Part shown: piece by piece, positions 42,804 through 51,929 of the stretch
How positions within the stretch are numbered: the first letter of the stretch is position 1
Layout: every line of letters begins with the position of its first letter
Source: Bdellovibrionales bacterium
Lineage (GTDB): Bacteria > Bdellovibrionota > UBA1018
Reading direction: 5' to 3'
Assembly (NCBI GenBank): GCA_016786465.1
Contig: JAEUWC010000029.1
Coordinates: 1 to 64,000 of the forward strand
Length of the DNA stretch: 64,000 nucleotides
Program-made: the position numbers and the translations under genes
The notes under the pieces: model-generated
Seen by the model: only the letters and a program-made list of their open reading frames with translations
Databases searched by the model: none
What the model was told of the DNA's origin: nothing

Positions 42804-43867
42804 CTGGATTTCCACGGTACGTTAGTTCGGAAATGACCGAAATGACTTCAGTTCTTGGCATCGAGCCCGTTTGGACAGCACTGGACGAAGACGCCAAACG
42901 CTACAAGGGCTTCATCGAATCTTGGACCGTGAATGTCGTCGACCCAAAAGACGGCCGCTCGCTTTGGATTCGCCTGAACTTACTTTCCAGTACCAACGGT
43001 TTTAGAAAAGTCTGCGAAGCCTGGGTCATTGCTTCACACCGAAAAGCAACCAAAGAAGTTTCCAAGATTGCGATGAAGCAAGGGTTTGATCTTTCGCAGT
43101 TCAAATCCAATGGAACACAAGTTCAAGTGGGCAGCTGCGAACTGGGGCCAGGCTTCTGCAAGGGCAGCGTCCTTTCCAAAGGCCGACAGATTCAATGGAA
43201 TCTGAATTGGAAGACTCGGCAAAATGCGGCGTTTAATTTCGTTCCTGCTCCGCTTGGAAAGCTGGGACTGGTGTCGCAGCAGTGGGGTTCACCCGAAAGC
43301 GATCTGGAAGTTCAGGGTTCGTCGAGCCTGGATGGCGAAGAAGTTCAGTGGAAAACCGCCCATGGCAGCCTTTCGCATCGATGCGGGTTTCAAGAATGGA
43401 ATAGTTGGGTTCGCTGTCATTCGAATTCCTTTACGACCGAAAAAGGTGAACCGGTCGACACGGTATTTGAAGGCTTTAGCGGAAGAATTGCGTTGCCCGT
43501 TGGGCTTCCAGGTCCACGGATTCATTCGGCCTGCCTGATTTACCAAGGAAAGCGTTACGAATTTAATTCCATCTGGGAATCGCTTCGAATGCGATCACAG
43601 TCGACGGCGAATCGCTGGAACTTTGAAGTGGAACGAGACGATCTGCGCTTTCGAGGCGAAGCCATCGCCGAAAATCGCGATTTTGCCGGCATCACTTATG
43701 AAGATACCGACGGGTCGCTACTTTATGGATCGCATTCAAAACTGGCGAACCTAACCCTTTGGATTTATCGACGCGGAAAACTAGAGCAGACTTTGGTTTC
43801 AAACGGAACCGCTTCGCTTGAAATCGTGGATCGCAGCCGAAATCCTTACGTTCAGTTTGGATTCTAG
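42800..43867 (+). CDS. Possible lipocalin-like (hydroxyneurosporene synthase/AttH-type) protein
   Basis: A 355-residue protein starting at a GTG that overlaps the ATPase stop by four bases. Patterns ESWTVNVVDPKDGRSLWIRL near the start and TYEDTDGSLLYGSHSKLANLTLW near the end, with regular beta strands between, resemble the AttH/CrtC-type lipocalin-like fold. No signal peptide is evident. This is a guess from pattern; a link to secretion is suggested only by position. An ATG 11 codons downstream is an alternative start. Confidence 0.6.
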   Translation: MTGFPRYVSSEMTEMTSVLGIEPVWTALDEDAKRYKGFIESWTVNVVDPKDGRSLWIRLNLLSSTNGFRKVCEAWVIASHRKATKEVSKIAMKQGFDLSQFKSNGTQVQVGSCELGPGFCKGSVLSKGRQIQWNLNWKTRQNAAFNFVPAPLGKLGLVSQQWGSPESDLEVQGSSSLDGEEVQWKTAHGSLSHRCGFQEWNSWVRCHSNSFTTEKGEPVDTVFEGFSGRIALPVGLPGPRIHSACLIYQGKRYEFNSIWESLRMRSQSTANRWNFEVERDDLRFRGEAIAENRDFAGITYEDTDGSLLYGSHSKLANLTLWIYRRGKLEQTLVSNGTASLEIVDRSRNPYVQFGF

Positions 43868-43876
43868 ACCCCGGCT

Positions 43877-43951
43877 TCAAAGGCCGATCCCATCGATCAA
43901 CGCGGTCAGAAGAATTCCCCAAGCCATCCACTGAAAAAAGGTCAGATTCAT
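43877..43951 (-). CDS. Possible 24-residue membrane peptide
   Basis: A 24-residue ORF, MNLTFFQWMAWGILLTALID..., that is one hydrophobic helix. Its ATG overlaps the stop of the TadC-like gene in an ATGA arrangement, and a GGAG site lies six bases upstream, inside the last codons of that gene. It fits between two genes with only nine bases to spare. Such overlap suggests translational coupling, but ORFs of this length can occur by chance. Confidence 0.4.
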   Translation of the reverse strand: MNLTFFQWMAWGILLTALIDGIGL

Positions 43952-44979
43952 ATTGAGCTCCAAGCTTCCCAAGACGTCAGTGCGATCGCAGAAAAGATCA
44001 GCCCCAAGACCGCCGGCGCGACGCCCAGAAAAAGGGGAAGCAAGGTTCGGTGCGGAAGACGCGCGACTTCGGCATCGATTGCCGAAAAAAGATCCGAACG
44101 AAGTGCGTCCAACGCGACTTCGACCCGTTCCAAGCAAGGACGCCCATCCATCAGAGAAACTTGAACCGCCTTTTTTAGAACCTGTCCGAAGTTTTCAAGC
44201 ATTCCCGGAAGCTTCCTTTGGATCAACGGGCTGCGTTTGGGAACATCCGGGTTTTCCAGATCCCAAACCGATCTTTTCCACGCACGCGCAAGATCCGGGT
44301 CAAACCCAGACAAGAAATCAGCTGCATCCGATAACGCAAGATCCGCCGGGGTTCCGGCGCGAACCTTGGCGCAAAATCTTTCGCCAGAAACCAATACACC
44401 CAGAAGCCCGGGACGTTTTGGTCTTTCAAGACCGCCCCAGCGCGCGTGGTCCGAAATCCGGTGAATCCAAAACGCAGCGCCGATCCCAAGTCCGGACCCA
44501 AGCGCGCAGATTCCAACCCAGACTTCCAGGAACGCGGCTAACCCTTCCACAATTTGAAAAAGCCCAAATCCTAGGACTGGGACACCCAGCACACAGATCC
44601 AGGCCTGCGCAAAAGCAGGCACAGCTTTGGACGAAGTTTCGCGCCCCAGGCGACGGAACGATTCTGCAAGCGCACGAATTCGGCGAATACAGGGCAAAAT
44701 CGATACGCCCTGAGAACGCAGTGCTTGAAGACCATCCCGACAAAGGCTTCCCCAGGGTGCGGGAAATGCACGAATTTCTTCCCAAAGGGATTCGTCCGGA
44801 AAAACACCAGATTCCAGGGTTTCTTGAAGTTCTTGAAGGGTCCAAATCACGCCCGTCAGGGCCGGATCGACCGGGGGTTTAAAGTACAGAAAAACGGCAC
44901 GGACTGATTTTTGAATCGACGGATACACTAGCGCAAAGAATGCGGTCCAAGCCGCCATCGGAAATAACCAAGCCATCAT
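43948..44979 (-). CDS. TadC/TadB-like inner-membrane protein
   Basis: A 343-residue protein with an N-terminal membrane segment, a pair of hydrophobic segments near 125-170, and a C-terminal one near 318-338. The helical stretch LRSQGVSILPCIRRIRALAESFRRLG precedes the membrane pair, a layout like TadB/TadC (T2SSF-type). It probably forms the inner-membrane platform for the CpaF-like ATPase on the opposite strand. Homology is weak, so the call is moderate. It is encoded in a unit with tldD and a small unknown gene. Confidence 0.65.
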   Translation of the reverse strand: MMAWLFPMAAWTAFFALVYPSIQKSVRAVFLYFKPPVDPALTGVIWTLQELQETLESGVFPDESLWEEIRAFPAPWGSLCRDGLQALRSQGVSILPCIRRIRALAESFRRLGRETSSKAVPAFAQAWICVLGVPVLGFGLFQIVEGLAAFLEVWVGICALGSGLGIGAAFWIHRISDHARWGGLERPKRPGLLGVLVSGERFCAKVRAGTPADLALSDAADFLSGFDPDLARAWKRSVWDLENPDVPKRSPLIQRKLPGMLENFGQVLKKAVQVSLMDGRPCLERVEVALDALRSDLFSAIDAEVARLPHRTLLPLFLGVAPAVLGLIFSAIALTSWEAWSSI

Positions 44980-45019
44980 CGATGGACTTAAGCAGAATCA
45001 GTGCCACCCCAAAATGGGT

Positions 45020-46531
45020 CTAGGCTGAATCGTTTCCGAAGTAAGTCGCCATCGGAACTTCGCCACCGACTGTAAGCCGCGGGATGCGCAGGGTTGGCTG
45101 AGCATCGGTTACCGGTGCCCCCTGCCCGTCTTTTCCGCAGGTGCCGGTCGCAAATCCTAGGTCAGTTCCAACGCGGTCGACTTCCATCAAAATTTTGGGA
45201 CCGTTGCCGACCAAGGTCGCTCCGCGAATGGGTTCGCCAAGCTTTCCATCACGAATCAAATAAGCTTCAGTTACCGCAAAAACAAAGTCGCCCGTGACGG
45301 TGTCGACCTGTCCGCCGCCCATGGCTTCGACAAAGATCCCGCTTTTGGTTTCGCGAAGGATCTGATCGGGGTGGTCTTTCCCTGGTGCAATGTACGTATT
45401 GGTCATCCGAACAATCGGCTTGTTTCGAAAAGATTCGCGCCGACCGTTGCCTGTGGCCATCATGTCAAACTTCATCGCCGACAACTTGTCGACCATGTAG
45501 CCCTTCAAGACGCCGTTTTCGATCAAGACGTTCTTCTGAGAAGCCGTTCCTTCGTCATCGAAGCGAAAGCTTCCGCGACGCTCGCGCATCGTTCCGTCAT
45601 CGATCACGGTGATCAGAGGTGACGCGACTTGGGTGCCCAGCTTTCCGCCGTAAACCGACAGACCATTGCAGGCCAAGTCGGCTTCTAGTCCGTGCCCGAC
45701 CGCTTCGTGAATCATCGTGCCGCCGGCGCGCGAAGAAAGCACGACGGTCATGGTTCCGGCAGGGGCAGGCTTTGCAGAAAGCAAAATCTTCACGCGCTTA
45801 GCCGCTTCGGCGCCGATGTCTTCGGGCTTTCGCTTTTCAAAAAATTCGACACCGACGAAGCCGCCGTCACTTTCGTGCGCGGACTCGACCCTTGGACCGT
45901 TTTCGCCCGTCGTTTCTCCGACCACTTCCACAAAAAGTTGAAGGTAATACTTCACATCACTTGAAACGACACCGTCGCTGTTCACGACCAGGATTTTTCG
46001 TCGCGAATCCATGCACGCCGCCATAACCTGGCGGGCATCAGGCATTTCCTGTCTTGCGCCCTGATCCGCGCGAGTGGCCCACTGGACTTTGGTCGACAGG
46101 TCGACTTCGCGGGCCGTTTTGCGGATCTGATAATCGCGAATTTCTGCGGTCTTTTGCTGTGTGGTTCGAAAATCCCATTTTCGATCCGTCGCCGAACGGT
46201 CTTTTGTTGAAACCGCCGCTGAAAGAGTCTGAGCCAGTTTTTCAAGCGCGCCTTGTGAAAGATCCGTGCTGTAACCGTAGACTTGTCGGTGATCAAAAAG
46301 AATTCGAAGTCCAACGCCACGATCCGTTCCGGGCGTCACTTGATCCAAGCGACCGTTTTCAAAAATGATCCGCGTGGATTCATTTTCTTCAAAATAAAGT
46401 TCGGCCAGTGATCCGCCGTTCGAAAGCGCAAGTCGCAGGACTTTTTCTAGATCAAAAGCGGGAAGACCGAAGGTCGTAAGCGCTTCTTTCAGGGCTTGGG
46501 GGATAGCTTGGGGTTGTGTTTGGGTTTGCAT
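45020..46531 (-). CDS. tldD: TldD metallopeptidase
   Basis: A 503-residue TldD. The HExxxH zinc motif is in MIHEAVGHGLEADL, and the ending VGTDLGFATGTCGKDGQGAPVTDAQPTLRIPRLTVGG is typical of the family. TldD with TldE degrades small peptides; TldE is not in this window. I start at the ATG at 46531 because the frame before it uses a TTG and adds eight residues; a GGAGC site lies ten bases upstream. It overlaps the gene upstream by 43 bp. Confidence 0.95.
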   Translation of the reverse strand: MQTQTQPQAIPQALKEALTTFGLPAFDLEKVLRLALSNGGSLAELYFEENESTRIIFENGRLDQVTPGTDRGVGLRILFDHRQVYGYSTDLSQGALEKLAQTLSAAVSTKDRSATDRKWDFRTTQQKTAEIRDYQIRKTAREVDLSTKVQWATRADQGARQEMPDARQVMAACMDSRRKILVVNSDGVVSSDVKYYLQLFVEVVGETTGENGPRVESAHESDGGFVGVEFFEKRKPEDIGAEAAKRVKILLSAKPAPAGTMTVVLSSRAGGTMIHEAVGHGLEADLACNGLSVYGGKLGTQVASPLITVIDDGTMRERRGSFRFDDEGTASQKNVLIENGVLKGYMVDKLSAMKFDMMATGNGRRESFRNKPIVRMTNTYIAPGKDHPDQILRETKSGIFVEAMGGGQVDTVTGDFVFAVTEAYLIRDGKLGEPIRGATLVGNGPKILMEVDRVGTDLGFATGTCGKDGQGAPVTDAQPTLRIPRLTVGGEVPMATYFGNDSA

Positions 46532-46821
46532 ATTTCGGCGAGCTCCGTGGTCCAACCTAAATCATAAACCAAATCCGCCAAACGTTCCAAAACCGCTTCG
46601 GCTTCTTCGACGAATCCGGCAGGAATTTGAAGTTCCAGGTCGCGGTGCAGCTGATGCGGATCTTCTGTGTCCAGCGTCGAATAGGCCATGATTCCTTCGC
46701 AAGCTTCAAAAACGGCATAGACAAATGCGGATTCCGACTTTTGGACTCGAACCCTTCGCAGCAAAGTATGACGCGAGGCTTCGCCATACTGATTCGTCAA
46801 AGTCTTGTCGGTTGCGGTCAT
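46489..46821 (-). CDS. Small protein upstream of tldD (possible DUF4911)
   Basis: A 110-residue protein with a pattern like DUF4911: RHTLLRRVRVQKSESAFVYAVFEACEGIMAYSTLD, then a short acidic helix. No catalytic motif is seen. It overlaps tldD at its end and lies 26 bp from a divergent lipoprotein gene. The family assignment is tentative. Confidence 0.65.
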   Translation of the reverse strand: MTATDKTLTNQYGEASRHTLLRRVRVQKSESAFVYAVFEACEGIMAYSTLDTEDPHQLHRDLELQIPAGFVEEAEAVLERLADLVYDLGWTTELAEICKPKHNPKLSPKP

Positions 46822-46847
46822 GGTTTCTAACCCTTATCCTATGAGTC

Positions 46848-47948
46848 ATGAAATGCCGCACAGAAATTTTGAAAACCGGATTTGTCCTTGGAATCACATT
46901 TCTTTTTGCGAATTGCGCGTCGACGCATAACTCGAAAGAAGACCAGGACAACACCTTGCACGCCGCTGCCCAGGCTGCAGCGAGCCAGGCGGTTGCGGCA
47001 CAAGATCAAAAGCTGAATGAAATGAAAGCTCAGATCGCGTCGATGGAAAAAAAGGTCACCGCGATGGAAACCAAAATCGACACACAAATGGGCGGTTTCA
47101 ACGAGAAAATGGACGGAATCAAGGCATCCATGGACATCTTGATGGGAATCAAGAAACCCAAGACGGAGGCAGTGGGAATGACGGCGGTCGATAGCCGTGG
47201 AGTTCCTGTTGATTCAGCCTCGGGAAAGTTCGCAGCCGGCGATCTAGAAGCCGGCTTCCTGAATGACAATGCGGTGAAAGCTTATCGCCAGGCGATGCTT
47301 TTGGAATCTTCAAAAAAATACGCGGAAGCCATCTTGGCGTTTTCTGCATTTCTGGAACGCTACGCAGATCACGCTTTGGCGGGATCGGCCCAGTTCCACA
47401 TCGGCGAATGCTACTTTCAGCAAAAGGAATATCAGCTGGCTGCAAACGAATACAGCCGCGTGTTGACTTCGTATGATCGCAGCCCTCACGTGGCTGACGC
47501 GCTGAAACGACTGACGGAATCGCATTTGGCATCCAACAAAAGCGATGAAGCATTGAAATCCAAACAGCTTTTGGTCACGCTTTTCGCGCTTTCGCCGGCA
47601 GCGGCAGGGATGAACATGGAAGGCGGATCGGGACAACCCGGGGCAACAGCGACCCAGCAAGCCGCGACCCCAGCCACAGGTGCTGAAGCGCAAGCCGGTG
47701 CACAGGCCACGGCCGAAGCGAACCCAAAGCCCACCGAGCAAGCGCCTGCTGAAGCACCCGCAGCACAGCAGACGGCAGATACGAAATCCGATGGTGATGA
47801 CGTCGTGGTCGATGGCGGTGTGACCAAGCCAGCGCCGGTATCGCCTAAAGCAGAACTAAAAGCAGGAACGGAAGCAACGCCTCCGACAGCTCCACTTCCG
47901 GGATCAGCCGAAGTGGCTCCGACAGAAAAGAAAGCTGAAGCACCCTAA
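46848..47948 (+). CDS. CpoB/YbgF-like lipoprotein
   Basis: A 366-residue lipoprotein precursor (lipobox LFANC, Cys23). A coiled coil (about 45-100) and a TPR region (about 134-215, AYRQAMLLESSKKYAEAILAFSAFLERYADH...GECYFQQKEYQLAANEYSRVL) give the CpoB/YbgF layout, which couples cell-wall synthesis to outer-membrane constriction. The tail (about 240-366) is Ala/Pro/Glu/Thr-rich low complexity and not found in standard CpoB. Directly followed by a LysM gene with no gap. Confidence 0.8.
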   Translation: MKCRTEILKTGFVLGITFLFANCASTHNSKEDQDNTLHAAAQAAASQAVAAQDQKLNEMKAQIASMEKKVTAMETKIDTQMGGFNEKMDGIKASMDILMGIKKPKTEAVGMTAVDSRGVPVDSASGKFAAGDLEAGFLNDNAVKAYRQAMLLESSKKYAEAILAFSAFLERYADHALAGSAQFHIGECYFQQKEYQLAANEYSRVLTSYDRSPHVADALKRLTESHLASNKSDEALKSKQLLVTLFALSPAAAGMNMEGGSGQPGATATQQAATPATGAEAQAGAQATAEANPKPTEQAPAEAPAAQQTADTKSDGDDVVVDGGVTKPAPVSPKAELKAGTEATPPTAPLPGSAEVAPTEKKAEAP

Positions 47949-49637
47949 ATGAAACGAAACCCCGCCAAGCGAATTCAGTCCGGTTTTACCACCTGGGCCG
48001 CGTGTGCACTTGTGCTGGGGTCGTCCGCAGCCTTTGGATCGATCGATCGCGGAATTTCTGCGGTCAGCGATACGGAATGGGAAAAGATTTTAGAAACCAA
48101 GGGTGCTTTGGAATATGAAATCAAAAAGGGCGACACCCTAGCCGATATTTCTACTGCACTTTTTGGAAGCCCCAAATACTGGCCTAAGATCTGGGCATTG
48201 AACCAAGACCGAATCATGAATCCGCACTTGATTCAGCCCGGTGTAAAGCTGGCATTCAACATGGGATCCGCCACCAGTCTTCCTTCCATGCAGATTTCCG
48301 GCGAATCCAAGGGCGCTCCTTCCGCAGCGGCGGCACTGGGAGCTCCGACGAATCCCAACATTCTTGCCGTACGAAAGAACCGGAAAACTGACGACGAAAT
48401 CATCCGCGAAAACGTCGGCGTCAAGAAGGCGCGCAAGAAGGAATGGATGACCCTGCCCACCCAGGCTTGGGAATCTGAAAGCAAGTACCAGATGCCCATT
48501 GGATTTGATGAGCACGGAATTGACATGAATTCACGTGCAACCTTCAATGCGATCAAGGGGCTTGCTCTTCCGTATACCATTCGAAGCGAAAAGTTTACGC
48601 CGGTCGGAGAAATTGTCGCGAGCCGGACCGAAGCGCTTCACCCCAGCCTGACGGACATCGTTTACGTTCGTCCAGACGGAGAAGTTCAGGTCGGCCAAAC
48701 CTATGGACTGACCCAAGAACCCTTCTTGTTGAAGTCTAGAAAGTCAGATCGAGTCGGGTTTTCATACCTGAACATCGGTGCAATTAAGATCATCGGCGTG
48801 AAAGATGGCCTTTTTGTTGGATCCATCGAGGCTTTGGCGGACGTCCCGTTTCGTGGCACCAAGTTGATCCCACTTCCGAAAAAGGTTTTTCCGTTAGAAC
48901 CCGTCCCAGGGCCTCGCGCCCTGGAAGGGATTCTGACCTTGGACAAGACCCGTGACACTTTTTCGACCGCACAGTTCAAACAAGTTTTCGTAGATAAAGG
49001 AACGGAAGATGGCCTGACGCCCGGAATGATTTTCCGCGCTTACCAGTACTTCGACCCTGCGACCGATAAACGGATCACGAATTCAGACTTTATCGTCGAA
49101 TCTGAAATCATGGTGGTTCAGTGTTCCGAAGAATATTCGACGGGCCTGGTGATCAACGGACGCAAGGACCTACAGGAAGGATCCCTTGTGGTCCTTCAAA
49201 CGGACGTCTCGGAATTTAGGAAAAAAGGACGGGCTCGCGAAAAGATTGTGGATGATGGATCCGGTAGCGTGAAAAAGGATCCATTGGATGAACTGGATAG
49301 CTTAGGCGGTTCCGACCAACTGGGTAAAGATGAAGAAAAAGAACTGAAGCAGCTGGAAAACTGGGACGAGAATCCAGAATCTGAAAACCCCGAGACTGGT
49401 TCAGATGCCTTGGATGCCGAGGCCGCTCCGCTTCCGGAAACTGCACCGCTGGAAGGGCAGATGCCGCCTGAAGCGATGGATCCAGGCCAGATGCCGCCCC
49501 CGGATTCGCAAATGCCTCCGGCGCCTGAAGGAATTGATTCAATGCCACCGCCCGACGCTGAATTGCCTGGGGCGGAAACCGGCGCTAGCGGAGAAGAACT
49601 TCCCCCGCTTCCGCCTCCGGAAGAAGAAGCGATTTAA
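47949..49637 (+). CDS. LysM-domain envelope protein
   Basis: A 562-residue secreted protein. A signal peptide (about 1-30) precedes a LysM domain at about 56-104 (YEIKKGDTLADISTALFGS ... NPHLIQPGVKLAF), which binds peptidoglycan. The central 350 residues are beta-rich without a known motif. The C-terminus is acidic and made of repeated Met-Pro-Pro/Pro-Glu segments. It is cotranscribed with the CpoB-like gene. Known homologues in this lineage have unclear function. The stop overlaps the convergent gene. Confidence 0.85.
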   Translation: MKRNPAKRIQSGFTTWAACALVLGSSAAFGSIDRGISAVSDTEWEKILETKGALEYEIKKGDTLADISTALFGSPKYWPKIWALNQDRIMNPHLIQPGVKLAFNMGSATSLPSMQISGESKGAPSAAAALGAPTNPNILAVRKNRKTDDEIIRENVGVKKARKKEWMTLPTQAWESESKYQMPIGFDEHGIDMNSRATFNAIKGLALPYTIRSEKFTPVGEIVASRTEALHPSLTDIVYVRPDGEVQVGQTYGLTQEPFLLKSRKSDRVGFSYLNIGAIKIIGVKDGLFVGSIEALADVPFRGTKLIPLPKKVFPLEPVPGPRALEGILTLDKTRDTFSTAQFKQVFVDKGTEDGLTPGMIFRAYQYFDPATDKRITNSDFIVESEIMVVQCSEEYSTGLVINGRKDLQEGSLVVLQTDVSEFRKKGRAREKIVDDGSGSVKKDPLDELDSLGGSDQLGKDEEKELKQLENWDENPESENPETGSDALDAEAAPLPETAPLEGQMPPEAMDPGQMPPPDSQMPPAPEGIDSMPPPDAELPGAETGASGEELPPLPPPEEEAI

Positions 49638-51553
49638 GGTTGTTCGCGCCTTAGGTTTTGATCACAAGGTGCTGAACTTCGGGGCACCCCAGACTTTTCG
49701 GTCGAATTCACGTCGACCATGTCTTCGATTCCGCCCATTCGATTCCGCCGTTGAGCTTCATCGTAAACGGACGACCGACCCGCAGCGTGCAAGGTCTGAA
49801 TCATTCCTGTAAGGCCTTCGGAAACTCGTTCGTCCAAAAATGCGGCGATGACTTCCTGGTTTTCTTCAGCGCCGGTGCTGATATTAAAAGATCCAGTCGA
49901 CCCGTAGCGGACACTTCCGCGCTTGCCGGTGACGAAGGCCTTGTGATGTTGCTTGGCCACGATGACGATGTCTTCGCCATTAACATTCACTTTGGTGGCT
50001 CGGTATTCGCGTGGGGCAGTCCGAATCATTCGACGAAGGTTCGCAAGCCCCGCGGCGCCTAGGGCCTTTTTCCATTCGGAATCGGTCAGTTCGTAGTAAC
50101 GCTTACTGGTTTCAGTTCTTTCAAGCGCCAACCCTGAAATCTTTAACGGAATGCTCCAGTCCATCATCGCAAAAGAAGTTTCACCGACGAACTTGAAATC
50201 AAAGACGCCTGTTTTCTTCACTTCTTTTTTGGCTCGGGCCAAAAGCGCTTGCTCGACCCAGTTTGAAGAAAACGCGAACTGCGCCATCAATACCGGGCCG
50301 CTGGTTTCACGAATGATTCTTCCAATCACGTTCTTGCCGACGGCATTGAATGCGCCGTTGGGCGCAAAAGCCATCAAAACATGCGGAGTCTGAACTTCGG
50401 GATTCTTTTTTGGCCCCTGGAAAGCCGACGCAAAGGGCGCACCATGAATCTTATAGGTGCCACCCAGGGGATACTGCCGTCCCTTCAGTCGGTAAGGTTC
50501 CTTCAAGGTTTTGGTCAATTCGTGATGAATCAATAGGGCCAAGGTTTGCCCCGTCAGGGTCACCGCGTGGTTTGCGTTGGGCAAGGATTCAGGTGGTCGC
50601 GGATTCGCGTTCGGAAGGTCACCTTCTGGCCCGATGCAAGATTGTGTTGGATTTCCCGAAGTCATCAAAACTTTGGCCTTCAGCGGATTGCTCCAGTCCG
50701 TTACCAAAAGCTTTTGGTGGTTGATCCGAACCGCGTCGACTGCGACAACGTCAACGCAAGTGCCCTTCAACTTTTCATAAATCCTTTTTGTGCCCGGCTT
50801 GTCGTCCATGACTTTCAAGTCAATTCCCACTGAAACGGGTTTACCTTCTTGGCACTTCGCAATCAGTTCATCAGCGATGTCGTCTAGATCAAATTCATAG
50901 ACGTTCATCATCACTTCTGAAGCCTGGCGAATCTGTTCGATCCAAAGCTGCTTCAAATTGGTCACTGGCTGTGAAACCCCATTCATCTTCCAAGGATGGT
51001 TCACATAGAACTTCACGTCTTTGTACGCGTTCGGGCTATCTGGCGAATTCAGTTCCAAAGGAACGGTCGGATCTCCCAGTTCTCCAAACTTTTCTTTGAT
51101 GCCCGGTTTATCCAGGGCGTGCTTGAATTTCTGTGCCCAAGTTTCACGACGTTGGGTTAAAGCATCCGATTCAGTTTCCGAAACCGTTCGGGGCACAGAC
51201 GCCATGTACTGCTTCAGCATCGGAACCAATTCCGGATTCTCGCGAAGCAGAAGTAGAAACTGAGTTTCTGAAACGTCGCGTGTCCTGGGGGCTTCGCCTT
51301 CGGCTTCGCGAATCGTGTCGAAGAAATGAACTTGTTCTTCACGGAAAATGTCGCGTAAAAAAGCGCGAACGCTGTCACGAGTCAGCGCTTCACGAGTCAG
51401 CGCAAGGTATTCGGCCAAGTTTTCTTCAAGAGAATCCGGATCAGCAAGAGCGGCAATCGGCGCAAACGATGTCGAAATCGACATCGCAAAGAGCGCCGCG
51501 AGAATTCGAGGGAACTGAAGCCCCATAGATTGTCGAAGAAACCCGATCCGCAT
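49634..51553 (-). CDS. Secreted phospholipase D-like protein
   Basis: A 639-residue protein with a signal-like N-terminus (ending near AALA, residue 37). The first PLD motif is HQK(x4)D at 279-286 with GNPT downstream. The second is HHKAFVTG near residue 546, followed by GSTGSFN; the usual Asp is Gly here. So one of the two motifs is altered, and the enzyme may have lost or changed activity. The family includes phospholipases and nucleases. The substrate is unknown; envelope or prey targets are speculation. Confidence 0.85.
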   Translation of the reverse strand: MRIGFLRQSMGLQFPRILAALFAMSISTSFAPIAALADPDSLEENLAEYLALTREALTRDSVRAFLRDIFREEQVHFFDTIREAEGEAPRTRDVSETQFLLLLRENPELVPMLKQYMASVPRTVSETESDALTQRRETWAQKFKHALDKPGIKEKFGELGDPTVPLELNSPDSPNAYKDVKFYVNHPWKMNGVSQPVTNLKQLWIEQIRQASEVMMNVYEFDLDDIADELIAKCQEGKPVSVGIDLKVMDDKPGTKRIYEKLKGTCVDVVAVDAVRINHQKLLVTDWSNPLKAKVLMTSGNPTQSCIGPEGDLPNANPRPPESLPNANHAVTLTGQTLALLIHHELTKTLKEPYRLKGRQYPLGGTYKIHGAPFASAFQGPKKNPEVQTPHVLMAFAPNGAFNAVGKNVIGRIIRETSGPVLMAQFAFSSNWVEQALLARAKKEVKKTGVFDFKFVGETSFAMMDWSIPLKISGLALERTETSKRYYELTDSEWKKALGAAGLANLRRMIRTAPREYRATKVNVNGEDIVIVAKQHHKAFVTGKRGSVRYGSTGSFNISTGAEENQEVIAAFLDERVSEGLTGMIQTLHAAGRSSVYDEAQRRNRMGGIEDMVDVNSTEKSGVPRSSAPCDQNLRREQP

Positions 51554-51641
51554 CTTTTACTATGATAAAGGACTGAAACGGCGCGGTCGACGGGCAGGTT
51601 TTTCCTAGCCAATCCCTAAACGCTCGACTAAAACGAACGCC

Positions 51642-51929
51642 ATGAATAAATTCTTCATCGCATTTTGGCCCGCCGTGTTTTTTTCAGCTAGCCCCGCCTG
51701 GGCGCTTCAGTATCAGTTTCATTCGCCGTCGATCACCTGTGGGGGTTGTGCAAAAACCATCGAGAAAACCCTGACTCAGGATGGGCGCGTTTCTTCGGTC
51801 AAGGTGAATGTGAAAGAAAAGTTAGTCACAGTGGAAACCCAAGGCGACGCCACATTGACGGGTGACGAAGTCACCGCGCTTCTTCAAAAGAAGCATTACG
51901 ACGTAAAAGATTTTAAGCAGTTAAATTAA
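51642..51929 (+). CDS. Secreted heavy-metal-associated (HMA) domain protein
   Basis: A 95-residue protein with a signal peptide (about 1-22, ending PAWA) and a single HMA domain; CGGC at residues 34-37 is the metal-binding CxxC. It probably binds Cu or another soft metal in the periplasm, similar to CopZ or MerP. It converges on the HAMP-like gene, with the stops overlapping by four bases. Confidence 0.9.
   Translation: MNKFFIAFWPAVFFSASPAWALQYQFHSPSITCGGCAKTIEKTLTQDGRVSSVKVNVKEKLVTVETQGDATLTGDEVTALLQKKHYDVKDFKQLN

Noticed and set aside
43953-44882. 309-residue open frame on the plus strand, antisense to the TadC-like gene
   Set aside because: Its translation is rich in Pro, Lys, Arg and Ser without hydrophobic structure or motifs, while the minus-strand frame has clear membrane segments and family-like pattern.
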